Positions 42,809 to 50,771 of a stretch of DNA of 64,000 nt are shown one piece after another. Both the position numbers and the translations under genes were made by a program. The notes under the pieces are model-generated. The model did no database searches, was not told the origin of the DNA, and saw only the letters and a program-made list of their open reading frames with translations. Numbering within the stretch: the stretch's first letter is position 1; each line of letters opens with the position of its first letter. The stretch covers positions 1-64,000 of the forward strand of contig CAWAFI010000023.1 of assembly GCA_963781285.1 (NCBI GenBank), in the 5' to 3' direction. The stretch comes from CAIWHR01 sp963781285. GTDB taxonomy: Bacteria > Pseudomonadota > Gammaproteobacteria > Burkholderiales > Casimicrobiaceae.

Positions 42809-42825
42809 TTGGCACTTAACTTGCA
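42809..42825 (+). promoter_or_regulatory. sigma-54 promoter of prkA-yeaH-spoVR
   Basis: TTGGCACTTAACTTGCA matches the -24/-12 consensus, with GG and GC separated by exactly 10 bp. Transcription would start near 42836, 140 bases before the prkA ATG. In E. coli the homologous yeaGH genes are sigma-54/NtrC dependent, which agrees. The remainder of 42491-42808 shows no gene; an activator site is expected there but was not recognised. Confidence 0.75.
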
Positions 42826-42860
42826 TTTGAGCGGAGAATAGGTAACAGGTAGAGGCGAAG

Positions 42861-42876
42861 TGCACCAAAAGGTGTC
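42861..42876 (+). promoter_or_regulatory. palindrome in the prkA leader
   Basis: TGCACCAAAAGGTGTC is a near-palindrome resembling an NtrC site (TGCACC-N5-GGTGCA) with one base less in the middle, placed about 25 bases after the predicted start point. It may be an operator-like or hairpin element, or chance. Confidence 0.3.
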
Positions 42877-42975
42877 TGATGCGTTGCAACCTGACCAATG
42901 ACGGCAGTTATTGGAACGCGTGGCGCTTTCCCGTGTCCACGCGTTGACCCCTTGACCTCACTGCGAGGAGAGGCA

Positions 42976-44925
42976 ATGCCCAGCCACGCGAATTCCAACC
43001 AAGCCCAACGGCGCGAAAACTTCCTCAAAAGCCTGGTCGCGTATACGAAGGACCACAAGGCGAGCCACTGGTCGGGGCCGCTGTCCGAGTTTCTCGAAAA
43101 AATACTGCCGGCAAACCCCACTGTGGTGGCGCGTACGAGCCACCAGTACATCTGGGACATGATCCGCTGGCAGGGGATCGAGGACGAGTCCGGGGCATTC
43201 CGCTGCAAGCTGTTCGACGATGAGTTGTTCGGCATCGACGAAGCAATCGGCCGCGTCGTCGATTACTTCAAGGCCGCTGCTGCAGGGTCGGAAGTCGGAC
43301 GGCGCCTGTTGCTGCTGCTCGGCCCGCCCTCAGGCGGCAAGTCGTCACTCGTGATCCTGTTGAAGCGCGGGCTCGAGGAATACAGCTACACCGACGCCGG
43401 CGCCGTTTACGGGATCGCGGGCTGCCCGGTGCACGAGACACCGCTGCATCTCGTCCCCCACACGCTGCGGCCCTCGTTCCGCCAGAGCTACGGCGTGGAA
43501 GTGCTGGGCGAGGTGTGCCCCTATTGCCGCGCCCGGATCGAAAACAAGTATGGTGGCGACGTCATGCAGGTCCCGGTCGAGCGCATTTTCATTTCCGAGG
43601 CCGGCCGCGTTGGCATCGGCACCTATGCGCCCCACGATCCGACGACCGCGGACCTTGCGGACCTCGTCGGGTCGGTCGACCTGTCCAAGGTCGCCGAATT
43701 CGGCGACGAGGGCGATCCCCGTGCCTGGTCGTGGTCGGGCGCCGTGTACGCGGCGAGCCGCGGCCTGCTCGAGATGATCGAGATTCTCAAGGTCAAGCGC
43801 GAATTCCTGTACCTGCTGCTCACGTTGACGCAGGAGAAGAACGTCAAGGTTTCCCGCTTTCCGCTGATCTACGTGGACGAGACGATCCTGTCGCATACCA
43901 ACCTGGCGGAGTTCCGCAAGTTCTTGCAGGAGACCGAGAACGAGGCGCTGCTCGACCGAATGGTCATCATCCAGGTGCCGTATGCGCTCAATTACCGGGA
44001 AGAGGCGCGCATCTACAAGAAGCTGATCTCCGGCGCCGAACCGGCGTTTCGCGAAGTCCATCTCGACCCGCACGTGCTGCACACGGCGGCGGTGTTCGCC
44101 ATCCTCACCCGGATGGGGGAGGGTGAGCAGAAGGACATGGATCTCACGAAGAAGGTTCGCATCCATGCCAGCGAGGAGGTGGAAGGCGTGAATCGGGCCG
44201 ACGCCGAGAAGGTGCGTGACGCAATGGCCAACGAGGGCTTGGCGGGCGTGTCGCCGCGCTTCGTGATCAACGCGCTGTCCCATGCCATCATCCAGTCCGA
44301 CGCCAAGAGCCTCACCACGATGGACGTCCTGCTCGCGCTCAAGGACGCCATCGAGAACGACGCGCGCATCGATCCCAAGGAGAAACGCAAGTGGGTCGAC
44401 TTCCTGGTGCTCGCCCGCAAGGATTTCTACAACCGCTGGGTGCGCGAGGACGTGCACAAGGCGCTGTTCGTCTCCTTCGAGAAGGAGGCGCAGGATCTGC
44501 TCGACAAGTATCTGGACGAAGTCGAGGCGATGCTCGACAACCGCAAGGTCAAGGACCCGATCACCAACGAGGAGCGGGAACCCGATGAGCGCTTCCTCCG
44601 TGCCGTGGAGGAGAAGATCCACGTCTCCGATTCGGGGAAGGAATCGTTCCGGCAGGAGGTCGTACGCAAGGCGATGGGCGCCTACAAGCGTGGCGACAAA
44701 TTCACGCTCGACAGTCATGCGCCGCTGCACGATGGCGTCGAGCAGTACCTGTTCGAGCAGCGGCGCGACGTGCTGCGGCTGGTGAGCTCGACCACGCGCC
44801 CGGACGAGGAAGTGAAGCAGAAGATCTCCATCGTGGAAAAGCGCCTTCAGGACGAGTACGGGTACGATGGCCACAGCGCGCGCGAGGCGCTCAATTACGT
44901 GACGACGCTGCTGGCGCAGGAGTGA
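42976..44925 (+). CDS. prkA: PrkA family serine protein kinase (YeaG)
   Basis: 649-aa stress kinase. The N-terminal AAA-like PrkA domain has Walker A LLLLLGPPSGGKSSL (residues 111-125) and the family landmarks YGIAGCPVHETPLHLVPHTLR and CPYCRARIENKYGGD; the C-terminal kinase-like PrkA domain follows from about residue 400. ATG 42976 (MPSHANSNQ) is preceded by GAGGAGAGG; an upstream in-frame ATG at 42898 is ignored. Followed 7 bases later by yeaH and then spoVR, the classic three-gene set linked to nitrogen starvation and stationary-phase survival. Confidence 0.92.
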   Translation: MPSHANSNQAQRRENFLKSLVAYTKDHKASHWSGPLSEFLEKILPANPTVVARTSHQYIWDMIRWQGIEDESGAFRCKLFDDELFGIDEAIGRVVDYFKAAAAGSEVGRRLLLLLGPPSGGKSSLVILLKRGLEEYSYTDAGAVYGIAGCPVHETPLHLVPHTLRPSFRQSYGVEVLGEVCPYCRARIENKYGGDVMQVPVERIFISEAGRVGIGTYAPHDPTTADLADLVGSVDLSKVAEFGDEGDPRAWSWSGAVYAASRGLLEMIEILKVKREFLYLLLTLTQEKNVKVSRFPLIYVDETILSHTNLAEFRKFLQETENEALLDRMVIIQVPYALNYREEARIYKKLISGAEPAFREVHLDPHVLHTAAVFAILTRMGEGEQKDMDLTKKVRIHASEEVEGVNRADAEKVRDAMANEGLAGVSPRFVINALSHAIIQSDAKSLTTMDVLLALKDAIENDARIDPKEKRKWVDFLVLARKDFYNRWVREDVHKALFVSFEKEAQDLLDKYLDEVEAMLDNRKVKDPITNEEREPDERFLRAVEEKIHVSDSGKESFRQEVVRKAMGAYKRGDKFTLDSHAPLHDGVEQYLFEQRRDVLRLVSSTTRPDEEVKQKISIVEKRLQDEYGYDGHSAREALNYVTTLLAQE

Positions 44926-44932
44926 ACCGCGG

Positions 44933-46099
44933 ATGACCAGCCGGATCAGCATCGCCGCCGAGACGCCCTGGTACGACCTGTTCTCGCGTGGTGCGCGCGA
45001 CTGGCTGCGGCACAACGAAAAGGTCCGCGCCGCGGTCAAGGATCATCTGCTCGAATTGATCTCGACGCCGGACGTAATGACGCATGCGACGGATCGCACG
45101 GTGCGCGTTCCGGTCCGTCTGCTCGAGCACGCGCGGTTCCGGCTGGCCGATGCCACGACGCAACAGGGTGCGGGACAGGGCAAGGGCGAGCCCGGGGACG
45201 TGCTGCGCCCCGCGCGTCCCGAGCCGGGCGACGAGGGTGCCGCCGCGGGCGGTCACCAGGATGGGGAGCTGAAGCTCCTGCTCGAGCTCAAGATCGATGA
45301 CATCATGGACTGGCTCTGGGACGAATTGAAGCTGCCGGACTTGAAGCCGCGGCCGAGGGCCGGCGGCGACGAGCACGAGCTGGTGCGCGAGGGCTGGGGC
45401 AAGCGCGGCATCCGGGCCCGGCTCGACCGGCGGCGGACGGTCAAGGAAGCGATCAAGCGCCGCGCCATTCAGCCCAACCCCGTGGCGTTCACCGACGACG
45501 ATCTTCGCTACCGGCAGCTCGCCCGCCGGCCGACGACGGCGACCAACGCCGTCGTGCTCTTCGCACTCGACGTTTCGGGCAGCATGGGTGCGCCCGAGCG
45601 CCAGCTCGCAAAGACGTTTTTCTTCTTCGCGCTGCAGGGAATCCGGCGCCAGTACGGCCGCGTCGAAACGCGGTTCATCGCGCACACGACGCAGGCATGG
45701 GAATTTCCGGAGAGTGAATTCTTCCAGGTCAGCGGGAGCGGCGGGACGATGGCCTCCAGCGCGTTCAAGCTCGGCCTCGACCTCGTGCACGAGCATTACG
45801 ATCCGGCGCAGTACAACGGCTATCTGTTCTATGCGTCCGATGGCGAGAATGCCTCCGACGACCGCAGCTCCGCGGCGGAGTGCCTGCGCGAGCTCGGGTC
45901 GCTGCTCAACTATGTCGGGTACCTGGAAACGCGGCCCGGAACGCAACGCCTGATGGAGACGGAGATGATGGACCTCTTCGCCGCGCTGGAGGCGGCGGGC
46001 GCGCCGTCGGGCAGCCACGTCGCGCGGGAACAGCAGGACATCTGGCAGGCGTTGCGGCGCTTCTTCGTCGCCCACGCCGGCGAGTCCGCAGAGGCCTGA
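44933..46099 (+). CDS. yeaH: YeaH/YhbH family protein (DUF444, von Willebrand A domain)
   Basis: 388 aa. The C-terminal vWA-like domain shows the MIDAS motif FALDVSGSMG, with GGTMASSAF as the second metal loop and FYASDGENASDD as the third. The N-terminal half is charged, with a Gly/Glu-rich linker around residues 80-105. Partner of PrkA in enterobacteria. It starts 7 bases after the prkA stop, so it is co-translated with the kinase. Confidence 0.9.
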   Translation: MTSRISIAAETPWYDLFSRGARDWLRHNEKVRAAVKDHLLELISTPDVMTHATDRTVRVPVRLLEHARFRLADATTQQGAGQGKGEPGDVLRPARPEPGDEGAAAGGHQDGELKLLLELKIDDIMDWLWDELKLPDLKPRPRAGGDEHELVREGWGKRGIRARLDRRRTVKEAIKRRAIQPNPVAFTDDDLRYRQLARRPTTATNAVVLFALDVSGSMGAPERQLAKTFFFFALQGIRRQYGRVETRFIAHTTQAWEFPESEFFQVSGSGGTMASSAFKLGLDLVHEHYDPAQYNGYLFYASDGENASDDRSSAAECLRELGSLLNYVGYLETRPGTQRLMETEMMDLFAALEAAGAPSGSHVAREQQDIWQALRRFFVAHAGESAEA

Positions 46100-46101
46100 T
46101 C

Positions 46102-47475
46102 GTGGGCGCCCTCACCGATTACGCACCGCGGGTCGAGGCGCTCGCTCGCGACCTGGGACTCGACTACTACCCGGTCGATTTCGAGCTGGTGCCCGAGAAT
46201 TTCATGATGGAAATCGCCGTCTACGGACTGCCGGTGCGCATGGCGCATTGGTCGTTCGGCGTGCGCTACATCCATCAGCTGATCCGTCGCGGCATGGGCC
46301 ACTCGCGCATCTTCGAGGTGATGTTTCCGGGTGACCCCTGCCATGCGTTCCTCGTCAACAGCAATACGCTGCCCGAGAATGTGCTCGTCACCGCACACGT
46401 CCTCGGTCACGCCGATTTCGCCCGGAACAACGAGCTCTTCGCCCGATCGATGGCGATGGCCGGCGGGCGCATTCTCGAGCAGTCGGCGGCGCGCGCCCAT
46501 CGGATCGAGTCCGCCGTGACCGAGTTCGGCCAGGAGCGGGTCGAGGCGGTGCTCGACGCGGCGCTGGCGCTGGAAGCGCACATCGACACCAACCAGGAGC
46601 TGCATCGCCCGCCCTACCCGACGAAGGCGGCGAAGGAGGAACCGGCGCCCGAGGGCGATTCGTTCCACAAGCGATTCCGCGACCTGCCCGGGGAGGCAGC
46701 CCTGCGCGCCGAGCCGAGCGGACCGTCGCAGCGCCTGCCCGTGCCGCCGCAACCCGAATTCGATCTGCTCTGGTTCATCGCCCAATACGGGCCCGAGCTC
46801 GCGGGCTGGGAACGCGACATCTTTCTCGCCGTGCGCGAGGAGTCGTTCTATTTCCACCCGGTGTTCGCCTGCCAGATCATGAACGAGGGCTGGGCGTCCT
46901 ACTGGCACGCGCGGCTCTTGCGCGAAGCGGACTTCCTGCCGCAGGACCTCTACGTTTCGGCGATCAAGGCCCATTCCGACGTCGTGCGCCCTTACGCCGC
47001 CGAGCGCCAGCTCTCGCTCGCGCTCAATCCGTATCACCTGGGCTTCTCGATGTGGGAGAACATCATCGAAAAGCATGGGATCGACGCGGCGCGCAAGATC
47101 TGCCGCGAGGAAGACGACTTCGGCTTCGTCCGCAATCACCTGGACCGCGAACTCGCCGAAAAGCTCGACCTGTTCGTCTACGAGGCAAACCGGGATGGGG
47201 GCATCAAGATCGCGACGCGCGACATCCATGCCGTGCGCGAGGCGATCCTCGCGCCGAAGTTCAATTACGGGGCACCGCGCATCGCCGCACGCAAGCTCGA
47301 CATCGACGGCAGCCTGACGCTCGCGCACGACCACCAGAGCGACGGGCGCGGGCTCGACCTCGAGCGCGCGGAGCGCGTGCTGGGTTACGTCGGCCGGGTC
47401 TGGCGCCGGCCGGTGACGCTCCTCACCGTCGATGACCGCGGCCACGAGCGCGAGCTCGACTATCGCCCCCGGTAG
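46102..47475 (+). CDS. SpoVR family protein (YcgB)
   Basis: 457 aa. LGLDYYPVDFELVPENFM, the HWSFGVRY block, SNTLPENVLVTAHVLGHADF, MNEGWASYWHA and LNPYHLGFSMWENI are conserved SpoVR signatures; the His/Glu residues suggest a metal site, but the biochemical role is unknown. A GTG at 46102, two bases after the yeaH stop, is the natural start. Third member of the sigma-54-driven operon. Confidence 0.9.
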   Translation: MGALTDYAPRVEALARDLGLDYYPVDFELVPENFMMEIAVYGLPVRMAHWSFGVRYIHQLIRRGMGHSRIFEVMFPGDPCHAFLVNSNTLPENVLVTAHVLGHADFARNNELFARSMAMAGGRILEQSAARAHRIESAVTEFGQERVEAVLDAALALEAHIDTNQELHRPPYPTKAAKEEPAPEGDSFHKRFRDLPGEAALRAEPSGPSQRLPVPPQPEFDLLWFIAQYGPELAGWERDIFLAVREESFYFHPVFACQIMNEGWASYWHARLLREADFLPQDLYVSAIKAHSDVVRPYAAERQLSLALNPYHLGFSMWENIIEKHGIDAARKICREEDDFGFVRNHLDRELAEKLDLFVYEANRDGGIKIATRDIHAVREAILAPKFNYGAPRIAARKLDIDGSLTLAHDHQSDGRGLDLERAERVLGYVGRVWRRPVTLLTVDDRGHERELDYRPR

Positions 47476-47501
47476 GCCGGAGCGGTGGCAAAGGTCTCGG
47501 C

Positions 47502-49019
47502 TCAGCTTTCGGGCTTCAGCTGCGGGAACAGGATGACGTCGCGGATCGACGGACTGTCGGTCAGCAGCATCACGAGCCGGTCGATGCCGATGCCCTCCCC
47601 CGCCGTCGGCGGCAGCCCGTATTCCATCGCGCGGATGTAGTCGGCGTCGTAGTACATCGCTTCCTCGTCGCCCGCCTCGCGCGCCGCCGCCTGAGCGCGG
47701 AAGCGCGCCGCCTGGTCCTCGGAGTCGTTCAACTCGGAGAAGCCGTTCGCGATCTCGCGGCCGGTGATGAAGAGCTCGAAGCGGTCGGTCACCGCCGGAT
47801 CGGCGTCGCTTGCCCGCGCGAGCGGCGACACGTCGGCCGGGTACGCGACGATGAAGGTCGGCTGCACGAGCTTGTCCTCGGTCGTCGCCTCGAAGAGCTT
47901 CAACTGCAACACGCCCACGCCGTCGACAGGGAACACCTCGGCGTCGAAAGGCGCCAGCGCGACGCGCAGATACTCGGGCTTCCCCAGCTCCGCAAGCGGA
48001 TACCGGGGATGGTATTTGTGGATCGCCTCGGCCATCGTGAGGCGATCGAACGGAGCGCCAAGATCGATTGTCGTGCCCTGATAGCTGACTGTCGTCGCGC
48101 CGGCGACCTTCTGCGCGACCTCGCGGAGCAGCGACTCGGTGAGATCCATCAGATAGCGGTAGTCGCAATACGCCTCGTAGAACTCGAGCATCGTGAATTC
48201 GGGATTGTGCCGGGTCGAGATCCCTTCGTTGCGGAAGTTGCGGTTGATCTCGAAGACCTTCTCCATGCCCCCGACGACGAGCTTCTTCAGGTACAGCTCC
48301 GGAGCGATGCGCAGGAAGAGCTGCATGTCGAGCGCGTTGTGATGAGTGGCGAACGGCCGCGCCGCCGCGCCACCGGGGATCGGATGCATCATCGGCGTCT
48401 CGACCTCGAGGTAGCCGCGGGCGACGAAGAACTCGCGGATCGTCTGCACGATTCGCGATCGCATCACGAACACGCGCCGCGCGTCGGGGTTGGTGATGAG
48501 ATCGACGTAGCGCTGCCGGTAGCGCAGCTCCTGGTCGGCGAGCCCGTGAAATTTTTCCGGCAGGGGCCGCAGCGCCTTGGCGAGCAGGCGCAGCGCGCTC
48601 ACGCGGAGCGACAGTTCGCCGGTCCGCGTCTTGAACAGCGTCCCGGTCGCGCCGACCAGGTCGCCCAGGTCCCAGTGCTTGAACGCCTCGAGCGCTTGCA
48701 CGCCGACCGCGTCCTGCGTCACGTAGAGCTGGATCCGGCCACTCATGTCCTGCAGTGCCGCGAAGCATGCTTTGCCCATCACGCGCTTCAGCATCATGCG
48801 GCCGGCGACGCTCACCGTGATGTGATGCGGCTCGAGCTCCTCATTGGATCTCATCCCGTATTGCGCGTGCAGGTCCGCTGCCAGCGCATCGCGCCGGAAG
48901 TCATTGGGAAACGCCTGCCCCTGCGCGCGAAGGGCCGCGAGCTTCGCGCGGCGCTCGGCGATGATCTGGTTTTCATCGGCCGGTGGTGGCGTGTTCGGCG
49001 GCTTCCTGTCGTCGGACAT
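47502..49019 (-). CDS. lysS: lysyl-tRNA synthetase, class II
   Basis: 505 aa. The N-terminal OB-fold (VSVAGRMMLKRVMGKACFAAL) is followed by class II motif 1, motif 2 (KVFEINRNFRNEG) and motif 3 (GEGIGIDRLVMLL). ATG 49019 lies two bases after the prfB stop, with GGAG at 9 bases; a GTG at 49025 overlapping that stop is the alternative. The prfB-lysS order is widely conserved in proteobacteria. Cytoplasmic, essential for translation. Confidence 0.95.
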   Translation of the reverse strand: MSDDRKPPNTPPPADENQIIAERRAKLAALRAQGQAFPNDFRRDALAADLHAQYGMRSNEELEPHHITVSVAGRMMLKRVMGKACFAALQDMSGRIQLYVTQDAVGVQALEAFKHWDLGDLVGATGTLFKTRTGELSLRVSALRLLAKALRPLPEKFHGLADQELRYRQRYVDLITNPDARRVFVMRSRIVQTIREFFVARGYLEVETPMMHPIPGGAAARPFATHHNALDMQLFLRIAPELYLKKLVVGGMEKVFEINRNFRNEGISTRHNPEFTMLEFYEAYCDYRYLMDLTESLLREVAQKVAGATTVSYQGTTIDLGAPFDRLTMAEAIHKYHPRYPLAELGKPEYLRVALAPFDAEVFPVDGVGVLQLKLFEATTEDKLVQPTFIVAYPADVSPLARASDADPAVTDRFELFITGREIANGFSELNDSEDQAARFRAQAAAREAGDEEAMYYDADYIRAMEYGLPPTAGEGIGIDRLVMLLTDSPSIRDVILFPQLKPES

Positions 49020-49021
49020 CG

Positions 49022-50126
49022 TCACACTCCCTGCTTCAGGCTGGCCGCAATGAAATCGTCGAGGTCACCGTCGAGCACTGCCTGTGTGTTCCCCTTCTCG
49101 ACGTTGGTGCGCAGGTCCTTGATCCGCGACTGGTCGAGCACGTAGCTCCTGATTTGATGACCCCAGCCGATGTCGGTCTTCGAATCCTCGAGCTTCTGCT
49201 GCTCTTCCTGCCGCTTGCGCAGCTCGAACTCGTACAGCCGCGATTTCAGCATCGCCATCGCCTCGGCGCGGTTCCGGTGCTGCGAACGGTCGTTCTGGCA
49301 CTGGACCACGATGTTGGTCGGCAGATGCGTGATGCGCACCGCGGAATCCGTCTTGTTGATGTGCTGGCCGCCGGCGCCGGACGCGCGGAACGTATCTATC
49401 CGCAAGTCGGCGGGATTGATCTCGACCTCGATCGAGTCGTCGACTTCCGGATACACGAACACGCTGGCGAACGACGTGTGGCGCCGCGCGTTGGAATCGA
49501 ACGGGCTCTTGCGGACGAGCCGATGCACACCGACCTCGCTGCGCAGGTAGCCGTACGCGTAGTCGCCCTCGACCTTGACCGACGCGCTCTTGATGCCGGC
49601 CACCTCACCCGGCGTTTCCTCCAGCAGCTCGGTCCGGTACCCCTTGCGCTCGCAGTAGCGGAGATACATCCGCAGCAGCATGGCCGCCCAGTCCTGCGCC
49701 TCGGTGCCGCCCGAGCCCGCCTGGATGTCGACGAAGCAGTTGGCCGGATCCAGCGGATTGCTGAACATCCGGCGGAATTCCATCTCGCGGACACGCCGCT
49801 CGAGAACCTCGACGTCGGCAGCAACGGCATTCAACGTCGCGTCGTCGGCGTCCGCGCGGGCGAGTTCGAAGAGTTCCGCGCCGTCCTTGATTCCAGTGCC
49901 CAGAGCGGTCAGCGCGTGAACGACATCTTCGAGCGCCTTTCTTTCCTTGCCCAGCTCCTGTGCGCGCTTCGGATCGTCCCAGATCTTCGGATCCTCGAGC
50001 TCGCGTGACACTTCGGTCAGCCGCACCGACTTCGCGTCGAAGTCAAAGATACCTCCGCAGGTCGGTGGTGCGCGCCTTGAGGTCCGCGAGCGTAGCGGTG
50101 AGCTGGTTCAGGCGTTCGGCTTCCAT
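49022..50126 (-). CDS. prfB: peptide chain release factor 2, made by programmed +1 frameshift
   Basis: RF2 recognises UAA and UGA stops. The first 27 codons (MEAERLNQLTATLADLKARTTDLRRYL) end at an in-frame TGA at 50043-50045; the rest, from FDFDAKSVRLTEVSRELEDP, is in the +1 frame. The site GGAGGTATCTTTGAC contains the internal Shine-Dalgarno GGAGG, the slippery CTT and the TGA-C stop of the classical autoregulatory frameshift. SPF (codon recognition, in RKSPFDSN) and GGQ (GAGGQHINKTDSAVR) are intact. Annotation as two separate genes would be wrong. Confidence 0.95.
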
Positions 50127-50154
50127 GAGGTAGAGTCCGTCGTGACAAATGTCG

Positions 50155-50160
50155 ATTATA
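50155..50160 (-). promoter_or_regulatory. -10 box of the prfB-lysS promoter
   Basis: A perfect TATAAT on the minus strand about 28 bases upstream of the prfB ATG. No good -35 hexamer at 16-18 bp was found, so the promoter may be activator-assisted. Confidence 0.4.
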
Positions 50161-50293
50161 GCTTGCCGGCTTTGCAAGCCCGCGACCCGCGCAGGGTTTT
50201 CTGTGCTGGCAGCTTGGGCGGCAGCAGCGTTTGGCCTATCATTATTTGTTTCGCGGTCCTCCATCCTTCAATTTCGATTGCAGCGGAGATTCC

Positions 50294-50758
50294 ATGCCCA
50301 CGTTCTTTGTCAACAAGAGTCGCGTCGACATCAGCGCCAGTGTTCCAGGCGACACGCCGCTGCTCTGGGTCTTGCGCGACAACCTCAACCTGACCGGGAC
50401 CAAGTACGGCTGCGGCATGGCGCTCTGCGGTGCGTGCACCGTGCATATCGAGGGCGAGCCGGTCCGCTCATGCCAGACGCCGCTGTCATCGCTCAAGCCT
50501 GACACGCAAGTCACGACCATCGAAGGGTTGAAATCGAAAGAAGCGAAAGCCGTGCAGGCCGCCTGGGAGAAGCTCGACGTCCCGCAATGCGGCTACTGCC
50601 AATCGGGGCAGGTGATGGCGGCGGCGGCGCTGCTCGGGAAGAAGAAAAAGCCCACCGACGCCGACATCGACGCGGCGATGGCCGGCAATCTCTGCCGCTG
50701 CGCCACCTACAACCGCATCCGCGCCGCAATTCACGAAGCGGCGAAGAGCCTCGGCTGA
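50294..50758 (+). CDS. 2Fe-2S subunit of an IorA-type molybdenum hydroxylase
   Basis: 154 aa with two [2Fe-2S] sites: the plant-type ferredoxin cysteines in KYGCGMALCGACTVHIEGEPVRSC and the helical domain cysteines in PQCGYCQSGQ and GNLCRCATYNR. It carries electrons from the molybdenum centre of the large subunit encoded 13 bases downstream. ATG 50294 (MPTFFVNKS) is the standard start. It has no signal of its own and would be exported with the Tat-carrying partner. Confidence 0.9.
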   Translation: MPTFFVNKSRVDISASVPGDTPLLWVLRDNLNLTGTKYGCGMALCGACTVHIEGEPVRSCQTPLSSLKPDTQVTTIEGLKSKEAKAVQAAWEKLDVPQCGYCQSGQVMAAAALLGKKKKPTDADIDAAMAGNLCRCATYNRIRAAIHEAAKSLG

Positions 50759-50771
50759 CCGGAGAATTGCG

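Noticed and set aside
45910..48768. A 952-aa open frame on the minus strand
   Set aside because: It runs antisense to spoVR and yeaH and out of frame through lysS; its composition is Arg/Ala/Gly-rich as expected for a shadow in GC-rich DNA.
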